A DNA stretch of 44,093 nucleotides from DSUN01 sp035527715 (lineage in GTDB: Bacteria > Planctomycetota > PUPC01 > DSUN01): positions 1 through 44,093 of the forward strand of contig DATKZY010000250.1 in the NCBI GenBank assembly GCA_035527715.1. The letters run 5' to 3'. This document shows positions 14,013 through 20,049 of the stretch, piece by piece; the first letter of the stretch is position 1; every line of letters begins with the position of its first letter. The position numbers and the translations under genes are program-made. The notes beneath the pieces were generated by a model. It made no database searches. It was not told the DNA's origin and saw only the letters and a list, made by a program, of their open reading frames with translations.

Positions 14013-15563
14013 GTGAGACTTCGCACAGCCTTCCGCCGCCTGCTCCTCGTCCTGGCCTTCGCCAGCCGCGCCTATCCCGGCGCCCCCGAGACGGCCAAGC
14101 CTATCCCGCCCCAGCCCAAGCTCGGAACCGTCGCCGTCGTCGTAGACAAGGCAGAGGTCAAGGCCGGCGACAAGGTCGTCGCCACGGTCGAGAAGGGCCG
14201 CATGTTCGGCGTCATCGAGCGGCAGGGCGACCTCGTCGAGATCCAGGTCTGCGTCGGGACCGACATTCGCCGCGGCACCCTCCCCACCTCCGCCGTCAAG
14301 TTCCTCACCGACGACGACATTGACCTCGCCGCCGAGTGGCTCAAGGTGGCGAAGGACCTCAACCCGAACCTCGACGTCCCCGCCTGCCGAGCCAAGCTCG
14401 ACGCCCTCATTGACCGTGTCGCCGCCGCAGCCGCCGCGGGCAAGACCCCGCGCCAGAAAGCCCGCCTCATCGGTGTCCAGCTCTTCGAGCGCGAGGGATT
14501 CACAAACAAGCTTGGCGTGAAGACCCCGGACCATCTCCTCGACCTGAAACAGGGTGATTGCTTCGGCTTCTCGTTCCTGTATCTGTGTATTGGCCAGAAG
14601 CCCAGGATGCCGCTCTGCCTCGTGACTTCACCTGACCACGCCTTCGTCCGGTACGAAGACCGCGGCGAACGCTTCAACATCGAGACAACTCAGCAGGGGA
14701 AGCTGCACGACACTGACGGTTATCTTCGGGAGCCCTTGGGGGTGCAACGATTCAGCCAAGTCGGTGGAACTCACCTTGTGAGCCTACCGGTTCCGAGCGC
14801 TTTGGGCGCTCTGTTCTACGCCTGGGGGAAGTTGCGCGACGATGTGGGCAATTCAGCGGAGGCTTGTGAGATGTACGCGAAGGCGGCTGAGATCAACCCG
14901 CGAGACTCAGATGCCTACTACAACTGGGGCTTGGCGCTCGGCAAGATGGGCAAGCCGGTGGATGCCTGCGCGATGTGCGCGAAGGCGGTCGAGACTAACC
15001 CGCGACACGCGGGTGCCTACAGCAACTGGGGCGTGGCGCTGGGCGCGATTGGCAAGCCCTCAGAGGCCTGCGAGAAGTACGCGAAGGCGGTCGAGATCGA
15101 TTCGCGACTCGTGGAGGCCTACAACAACTGGGGCGTGGCGCTCGGCAAGATGGGCAAGCCGGCGGAGGCCTGCGAGAAGTACGCGATGGCACTCAAGATC
15201 AACCCGCAATACGCGAGGGCCTGCTTCAACTGGGGCGTGGCGCTGCGCGCGATGGGCAAGGCTCCCGAGGCGTGCGAGAAGTTCGCCAAGGCGGTCGAGA
15301 TCAACCCGCGCCTCGCGGAGGCCCACTGCGGGTGGGCCGCCATGCTGCACGTGTTTGGCAGGTACGCACAGGCATGCGAGAAGTTTGCGACAGCCATCGA
15401 GATCAACCCGCAATACGCGAATGCCTACTTCAACTGGGGCCTGGCGCTGAAGGCCCTTCTGAAGAACGCCGAGGCGATTGAGAAGCTCGACAAGGCGGCG
15501 GAACTCGACCCCGCTCTGAGGCCGAAGGTCGAGGAACTGCGGAAGGAACTCCTGGGCAAGTAG
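14013..15563 (+). CDS. Secreted transglutaminase-like/TPR protein
   Basis: The 516-residue product has a signal peptide (to about residue 22) and an SH3-like module (~36-100). A transglutaminase-like segment of the SirB1 type (~125-225) shows a possible catalytic trio: C183 in QGDCFGFSF, H209 in PDHAFV and N222 in RFNIET. Seven 34-residue TPR units (~265-510) follow, each built on NWGVALGKMGKPAEACEKY-like text and close to identical at the DNA level. GTG at 14013 follows AGGGGG by 8 nt. It is probably an extracytoplasmic scaffold with or without peptidase activity. The near-identical repeats suggest recent expansion or gene conversion. Confidence 0.82.
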   Translation: MRLRTAFRRLLLVLAFASRAYPGAPETAKPIPPQPKLGTVAVVVDKAEVKAGDKVVATVEKGRMFGVIERQGDLVEIQVCVGTDIRRGTLPTSAVKFLTDDDIDLAAEWLKVAKDLNPNLDVPACRAKLDALIDRVAAAAAAGKTPRQKARLIGVQLFEREGFTNKLGVKTPDHLLDLKQGDCFGFSFLYLCIGQKPRMPLCLVTSPDHAFVRYEDRGERFNIETTQQGKLHDTDGYLREPLGVQRFSQVGGTHLVSLPVPSALGALFYAWGKLRDDVGNSAEACEMYAKAAEINPRDSDAYYNWGLALGKMGKPVDACAMCAKAVETNPRHAGAYSNWGVALGAIGKPSEACEKYAKAVEIDSRLVEAYNNWGVALGKMGKPAEACEKYAMALKINPQYARACFNWGVALRAMGKAPEACEKFAKAVEINPRLAEAHCGWAAMLHVFGRYAQACEKFATAIEINPQYANAYFNWGLALKALLKNAEAIEKLDKAAELDPALRPKVEELRKELLGK

Positions 15564-15606
15564 CAGGCGGCCGCGGCCCCGGCCCCCTCGCCCCGACCAT
15601 GAACTC

Positions 15607-15710
15607 GTCGCGAAGCTCCCGCTTCGCGACGGCGAGCCGGAAGCTCCCGCTTCCACTGCTCTGCGGCCGGAGCCGCATGAGCGGCGTTGCGAAGCAGGAG
15701 CTTCGCAACG
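15607..15710. repeat. Cluster of four 4-nt-loop hairpins
   Basis: Four perfect hairpins follow each other: GTCGCGAAGC-TCCC-GCTTCGCGAC (15607-15630), GGAAGC-TCCC-GCTTCC (15639-15654), TGCGGC-CGGA-GCCGCA (about 15662-15677) and CGTTGCGAAGC-AGGA-GCTTCGCAACG (15685-15710). Three share a GAAGC/GCTTC core next to the loop. They lie between two plus-strand genes; the gap holds no gene. Confidence 0.7.
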
Positions 15711-15735
15711 AGGGTGGCGTCAGGACAACGCTTGC

Positions 15736-15764
15736 TTGACGACTCCCGCGGGCGGGCCTATAAT
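15736..15764 (+). promoter_or_regulatory. Promoter placed for a leaderless mRNA
   Basis: TTGACG (15736-15741), 17 bp, then a perfect TATAAT (15759-15764). The ATG of the next gene is only 8 bases past the -10 box, so transcription should begin at or within a few bases of the start codon. Confidence 0.8.
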
Positions 15765-15772
15765 CGCGGGCG

Positions 15773-18298
15773 ATGAGTCGCCTTCACTTCCTCACTCCCG
15801 CGGCGCTGCTCCTCGTGCCTCTGGCGCTGGGGGCGTTCGCGCTCTGGCGCCGGCGGCTGGGCGGCGTCCTCACGCTCGCGGCCGCGCTGTGCCTGTGCGT
15901 GGCGCTGGCCCGGCCGCACTGGGCGACGGCGACGCGGCGCGTCGCCCGCCTCTACGCGCTCGATGTCTCAGGCAGCCTGTTCCTCGACACGCCGAAGGCC
16001 CTGGCCGCCATCCGCCAAAGCATGGCCGACCTCGGCGCCGAGGACCGCGTCGCCCTCCTCGCCTTCGCGGCCGAGCCGCTCGTCGCGCTTCCTCCCGTGG
16101 CCCCAGGCAGGGTGCCCGCCGAGCTGTCGCTGCCCGGCCAGCTCGTGCGGCCCGACGCGACGGACATCGCGGCCGCCCTCCGCGCCGCCGCGCAGCAGCT
16201 CGCCGACCCCGCCTACGACCGCCAGGTCGCCCTCCTGTGCGACGGCCGGCAGACGGCGGGCAGCGCCGACCTCGAGGCCGCCCTCGTCGCCGACGCGGGC
16301 CTCCGCATCTTCGCCATTCCCGTCGGGCCGGGCGAGGTCCGCGACGCCCGGGTCGCGCTCCTCCGCGCGCCCTCCCGCGTGCGGGTCGGCGAGCCGTTCG
16401 ACCTCGAGGTCGAGCTGCTCGCCACCGCGCCCATCGAGGCCGCGCTCTCGCTCACCCGCGACGGCGCTCCCCTGGGCGAGCCGCGGCGCGTGGCGCTCGC
16501 GCCCGGCCTCCCCCGTCGCCTCGTGGTGCAGGACCGGCTCGATGCGCCCGGCACCCGCCTCTACGCCGCGACCCTCGCCGTGGCCGACCGCTGCGCCGAG
16601 AACAACTCGGCCCAGGCCGTCGTGCGGGCCGAGGGGGCGACGCGGGTCCTCTACCTCGCCCCCGGCAACCCCGCGCTCGCGCGCCTGCTGGCCACGGCCC
16701 AGGGCATCGAGGTCCAGCGCCTCGGCCCGCCCGACTTCCGCGGCGCGGCGAGCCATCTGACGGGGGCCGATTGCCTGGTGCTCGACGGCGTGGCTGCCGA
16801 GGAGCTTTCCCCCGCCGGGCATCGCGCGATCCGCGACTGGGTGCGCGACACGGGCGCCGGCCTCATCGCACTCGGCGGCCCGGCCAGCTTCGGCCCCGGC
16901 GGCTACGCCGGCACCCCCGTCGAGGAGGCCCTGCCCGTCCTGTGCTCGCGGCCCCGCAAGATCGCTCTCCTGGTGGCGCTCGACGCCTCGGGCAGCATGG
17001 CCGAGCGGGTCGCCGACCGCTCGAAGATCGCCTTCGCCCGCGAGGCGACGCTGCGCTGCGCCGCCCGCCTGCGCGAATCGGACAGCTTCGGGCTCCTCGC
17101 CTTCGCGGCCGAGCCGCGCCTGGTCCAGCCCATCGGCCCCGTGCCCAAGCCCGACCGCTTAGCCCGCCTGCTCGACGACATTGCGCCGCACGGCCCGACC
17201 GAGCTGGCGGCCGCCCTCGAACGCGCCCTCGCCCTCCTCGCCCCCGCCGCGGCCCAGGTGCGCCACGTCATCCTCGTCTCCGACGGCCAGGTGACCGCCG
17301 ACCAGGCGACGCGCATCCGCGCCTCCGACCTCAAGGCCCGCATGGCCAACGCCGGCGTCACCCTCTCCGCCCTCATGACCGGCCAGGACCCCAAGGCCAT
17401 CGAGCTGCTGACCGAGCTGGCCGGGGCCAGCTTCCGCCTCGTCGAGGCCCCGGCCGACCTGCCCGGCGTCTTCCTCGACGAGCTTCGCAAGATCACCTAC
17501 GGCAGCCTGATTCAGCAGGGCCGGGCAGCCGCCCGCGCCGCCCCCGGCGCCGAGATCGCGCGCGGTATCGCCCCGGCCGCCGTCGCCGGCTACGTCCGCA
17601 CATTTGCCAAGCCCACAGCGGTCGCCGAATGGCTCGTCGGCGAGCCCTCCGACCCGCTCCTCGCCCGCTGGCAGTTCGGCCTGGGGCGGGCCGTCGCCTT
17701 CGCCTCCACCGTCGGCACGGCGTGGGACGAATCGCTCTGGGGCCCCGACGGCCCCTCGCGCCTCTGGACCCAGGCCGTGCGCTGGGCGGCCCGCCCCCCG
17801 CACACGCCCGGCTTCGAGGCCGAGGCCGCCGAGCGCGGCGACGAGATGCTCCTCACCGTGAGGGCCGAGCACGACGGGCGTTTCCTCAACGCCCTCCACC
17901 TCGCCGCACGCGTCGCCCCGCCGCTGGGCGCCGCCTTCGACGTGTCGCTGCGCCAGACGGCTCCCGGCGAATACCAGGCCGCCTTCCCCGCGCCGCTCCA
18001 GGGACCCTACCACGCGACGATCATTGACCAGGAGAAAGGCCCCCGCCTCACCCTGAGCGTCGTCAAGAACTACTCGCGCGAGTGGGAGGCATTCGGCGTG
18101 GACCGCCCCGCCCTCGAGGCCATCGCCCGAAACGGCCAAGGCGCGGTGCTCGCGAGCCTCGACGACCTTCGCACCATCGAGCCCAAGGCCGCCCCTGGCC
18201 AGGCCGACGTCGCCTGGCTCTTCCTCGTCGCCGCCCTCACTCTCTTCATCGCCGACGTCGCCCTCTCAGTCCTCCGCTCCCAGCGCACCCGCTTGTGA
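15773..18298 (+). CDS. Membrane protein with two von Willebrand A domains and a GATase-like segment
   Basis: The 841-residue product starts with two transmembrane helices (residues ~7-25 and ~31-47). A first VWA domain follows with a DVSGS metal site (D64, S66, S68), then a linker region. A glutamine amidotransferase-like segment covers ~285-385 (RVLYLAPGNP, GLIALGGPASFGPGGY). A second VWA domain has DASGSMAE at ~404-411, and a C-terminal helix (WLFLVAALTLFIADVALSVL) ends the protein. The layout matches large Bat-like proteins common in Planctomycetota. VWA domains bind protein partners through a metal ion, so the role is probably envelope-related binding. No ribosome site precedes the ATG, which fits a leaderless start. 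The 3' end overlaps endonuclease III by 33 bp. Confidence 0.85.
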   Translation: MSRLHFLTPAALLLVPLALGAFALWRRRLGGVLTLAAALCLCVALARPHWATATRRVARLYALDVSGSLFLDTPKALAAIRQSMADLGAEDRVALLAFAAEPLVALPPVAPGRVPAELSLPGQLVRPDATDIAAALRAAAQQLADPAYDRQVALLCDGRQTAGSADLEAALVADAGLRIFAIPVGPGEVRDARVALLRAPSRVRVGEPFDLEVELLATAPIEAALSLTRDGAPLGEPRRVALAPGLPRRLVVQDRLDAPGTRLYAATLAVADRCAENNSAQAVVRAEGATRVLYLAPGNPALARLLATAQGIEVQRLGPPDFRGAASHLTGADCLVLDGVAAEELSPAGHRAIRDWVRDTGAGLIALGGPASFGPGGYAGTPVEEALPVLCSRPRKIALLVALDASGSMAERVADRSKIAFAREATLRCAARLRESDSFGLLAFAAEPRLVQPIGPVPKPDRLARLLDDIAPHGPTELAAALERALALLAPAAAQVRHVILVSDGQVTADQATRIRASDLKARMANAGVTLSALMTGQDPKAIELLTELAGASFRLVEAPADLPGVFLDELRKITYGSLIQQGRAAARAAPGAEIARGIAPAAVAGYVRTFAKPTAVAEWLVGEPSDPLLARWQFGLGRAVAFASTVGTAWDESLWGPDGPSRLWTQAVRWAARPPHTPGFEAEAAERGDEMLLTVRAEHDGRFLNALHLAARVAPPLGAAFDVSLRQTAPGEYQAAFPAPLQGPYHATIIDQEKGPRLTLSVVKNYSREWEAFGVDRPALEAIARNGQGAVLASLDDLRTIEPKAAPGQADVAWLFLVAALTLFIADVALSVLRSQRTRL

Positions 18299-18979
18299 CC
18301 GCCGCTTCACGTACTCGCACAACCTCCTCAATGGGCACTCCGCGCACCGCAGCCCCGTGGGCCGGCAGAGCGTGCGCCCCAGGCTCAACAGGTTGAGGTG
18401 GAACGACAGGGCCTTGCCCGCCGGCACCAGCGGACGCATCAGGCGAAACGTTCGCTCGGCGCTCGCCGTCTCGGGCGCCAGCCCCAATCGCCGCACGATG
18501 CGGTGCACGTGGGTGTCCACCGCGAAACAGTCGCGCCCGCACGCGAAGAGGAGCATCACGGCGATCGTCTTCACCCCCACGCCTTCCAGCGGCAGAAGGG
18601 TCGCGAACACCTCCTCGGTCGGCATCCGATGGACGGCGTCGAGGTCGAAGGCCCCGAAGCGCTCGCGCACCCAGCCGAGCAGCGTGTGGATGCGTCGGCT
18701 CTTCTGGCGGGCCAGGCCGCCCGAGCGAATCGCCGCCTCGATGCGAGCCGGCCCCGCGGCGAACGCCGCCACCCACGTCGGGAACGCCGCCCTCAGGGCA
18801 TCGAAGGCACGCCCAGAGTTCACGTCGCTCGTGCTCTGCGACAGCACGGTGCGCACCAGCGCATCCAGCGGCGGCTCCGGGCCGTCCCGCTCCGGCACCC
18901 CGAAGCGTCGCTCGAGTGCCGCCACGGCCCGAGCCGCCTTCCGCTTGAGCGCGCGCGTGGCCTCGCCTCGGTCCCTCAT
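18266..18979 (-). CDS. nth: Endonuclease III (DNA glycosylase/AP lyase)
   Basis: The enzyme removes oxidised pyrimidines and nicks the resulting AP site in base excision repair. The 237-residue product has the helix-hairpin-helix LEGVGVKTIA with catalytic Lys K137, the catalytic Asp D155 in VDTHVHR, and a [4Fe-4S] cluster motif C-x6-C-x2-C-x5-C (C205, C212, C215, C221). It is slightly longer than E. coli Nth at both ends. The ATG at 18979 lies 46 bp past the promoter's -10 box. Its 3' end overlaps the convergent VWA gene by 33 bp. Identification is secure at family level; a relative with somewhat different base preference is possible. Confidence 0.94.
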   Translation of the reverse strand: MRDRGEATRALKRKAARAVAALERRFGVPERDGPEPPLDALVRTVLSQSTSDVNSGRAFDALRAAFPTWVAAFAAGPARIEAAIRSGGLARQKSRRIHTLLGWVRERFGAFDLDAVHRMPTEEVFATLLPLEGVGVKTIAVMLLFACGRDCFAVDTHVHRIVRRLGLAPETASAERTFRLMRPLVPAGKALSFHLNLLSLGRTLCRPTGLRCAECPLRRLCEYVKRRSQAGALGAED

Positions 18980-19024
18980 GTCTTGTGTCTTCTCCTCGGC
19001 CTCCCACGCGAACGGGGCAGAGGC

Positions 19025-19052
19025 ATCATACGGCTTCCCTGCCTCGCGTCAA
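19025..19052 (-). promoter_or_regulatory. Promoter of nth
   Basis: On the minus strand, TTGACG (19052-19047) and TATGAT (19030-19025) are 16 bp apart, about 45 bp before the start codon. Confidence 0.65.
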
Positions 19053-19063
19053 GCGCACTTCCC

Positions 19064-19119
19064 CCACAGAGTGCCAACACAGAGTGCCAACTGTCCCTCT
19101 GAGGTCTGGCACTCTGTGG
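19064..19119. repeat. Tandem and inverted GAGTGCCA repeat
   Basis: ACAGAGTGCCAAC occurs twice in tandem (19066-19078 and 19079-19091). TGGCACTCTGTGG at 19107-19119 is the exact reverse complement of 19064-19076, so a 13-bp stem can form. Confidence 0.65.
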
Positions 19120-19204
19120 CCACTGCGACGCGGCCGCCTGGCCGCGACGCAGAAAGGGGTAAGGACGGCTCGTCCGCGCGGCTCTCGACACGCGTCTCGC
19201 CCAT

Positions 19205-19242
19205 TAGGCGCTCACCTGTGCACCAGGGGGGGTGAGCGCCTA
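19205..19242. repeat. CTCACC-type palindromic repeat, copy 2
   Basis: TAGGCGCTCACC (19205-19216) and GGTGAGCGCCTA (19231-19242) enclose the 14-nt loop TGTGCACCAGGGGG. It belongs with the copies at 6807 and 19338. Confidence 0.8.
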
Positions 19243-19337
19243 GCAGGGGGCGGCGTAGCCAATGCCGTGATGGCCGTAAGCGCCCAGTCTACCAAAGGTT
19301 ACAGCTAGCGCAGAGTCCCACTCAGCCAGCTAGTTGC

Positions 19338-19379
19338 GCTAGGCGCTCACCCGTGCGCAATGGGGGGTGAGCGCCTAGC
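19338..19379. repeat. CTCACC-type palindromic repeat, copy 3
   Basis: GCTAGGCGCTCACCC (19338-19352) and GGGTGAGCGCCTAGC (19365-19379) enclose GTGCGCAATGGG. The loop begins GTGCGCA, as in copy 1 read on the minus strand. Confidence 0.8.
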
Positions 19380-19458
19380 ACTTGTCATCCCGGCCTTGTC
19401 GAGGGCCCGGGCCGAGCGAAGCGAGGGCAACCTTTCAGGGGGTTGGCGCGACATATCC

Positions 19459-19594
19459 AGGGCGTGCTGCCCGAACCAGGGACCCAGTTCGGAGTGCGGC
19501 CTTCAGGCCGTATCCTCCGCCTCCGGTGCCGTCAACTACGGGCTAAAGCCCTCACTCCGAACGGTTCGCGCGCCCGATTTGGGCAACACGCCCT
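19459..19594. repeat. Inverted pair of a CGGAGTG palindromic repeat
   Basis: The unit reads AGGGCGTG, TGCCC, then TTCGGAGTG followed by an inner palindrome (GGCCTTCAGGCC, or GGGCTTTAGCCC in the partner) and GTA. One copy spans 19459-19513 and the other is inverted at 19537-19594. Inner stems differ but remain paired. A related pair lies at 32516-32591. Confidence 0.7.
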
Positions 19595-19659
19595 CCACAC
19601 TCGACACCACGACTCGGACACGGCGCGGACGCCCCGGCGGGCCGGTGACGGCCCCGCGA

Positions 19660-19782
19660 CATGTTGATTTCCCGCAAAACGTGTTGCCAGGAATCAACAT
19701 GCACGTAACTCCTTACTCATACCTGCCTTAGCTATGACTCCGAGGCAAGAATGGCAGTGGGCATGTTGCCAGACATCAACAT
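19660..19782. promoter_or_regulatory. Operator-like ATGTTG-N8-CAACAT dyads
   Basis: GTGTTG-N8-CAACAT at 19681-19700 and ATGTTG-N8-CAACAT at 19763-19782 share 16 of 20 bases, spacer included. CATGTTGATT at 19660-19669 is a perfect inverted match to 19692-19701. Regularly built dyads of this kind usually bind a dimeric regulator. The likely target is the PEP-CTERM gene ~270 bp downstream, but no clear -10/-35 pair is visible. Confidence 0.45.
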
Positions 19783-19920
19783 CCTGCCAAAATGGCCGAC
19801 TCCTGCGGTGCCAGACCACTGGCCGCACTCAACGCAAGTCGTTAAGGCATAATGCTTTAGGTTCTCAGATAAAAAATATCTCAGGATGCCCATACGGGCA
19901 TGCCGTTTGCAGGTTCTCCA

Positions 19921-19997
19921 GCATCGCTTGAGCGAAGTGGGAATGGTGCTGTACACACCGGGCCGGGGCGTGCGGCATCTGAGCCTCAAGCGGATGC
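19921..19997 (+). promoter_or_regulatory. Possible structured 5' leader of the PEP-CTERM gene
   Basis: GCATCGCTTGAG (19921-19932) can pair with CTCAAGCGGATGC (19985-19997), leaving one bulged base, to close a ~52-nt loop that holds a smaller GGTG/CACC hairpin. It lies 52 bp before the start codon. It matches no riboswitch class I know. Confidence 0.35.
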
Positions 19998-20049
19998 ATT
20001 CGTGAGCGCGCGTCACCTCGAGATGCACAACAACACAGGCGGGGAATTC

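Larger units (their letters stand above)
18980..20049. other. 1-kb gap without a gene
   Basis: No convincing coding sequence is seen. The part up to ~19620 is GC-rich and holds the GAGTGCCA repeat, two CTCACC-type palindromes and an inverted pair of a CGGAGTG repeat. From ~19660 to ~19920 base composition is clearly richer in A+T, with operator-like dyads and short hairpins (for example ATGCCC-ATAC-GGGCAT at 19886-19901). This suggests a regulatory region for the PEP-CTERM gene. Confidence 0.65.

Noticed and set aside
14900..15500. Regular 102-bp spacing taken at first for a CRISPR-like array
   Set aside because: The repeats are in frame, vary as codons do, and encode TPR units; no CRISPR array is present in the window.
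19360..19731. 123-residue open frame on the plus strand
   Set aside because: It covers the palindromic repeats and has no ribosome site or protein-like features.
19881..19997. Riboswitch upstream of the PEP-CTERM gene
   Set aside because: It does not match the conserved cores of c-di-GMP, cobalamin or other classes I can recall; kept only as a possible structured leader.
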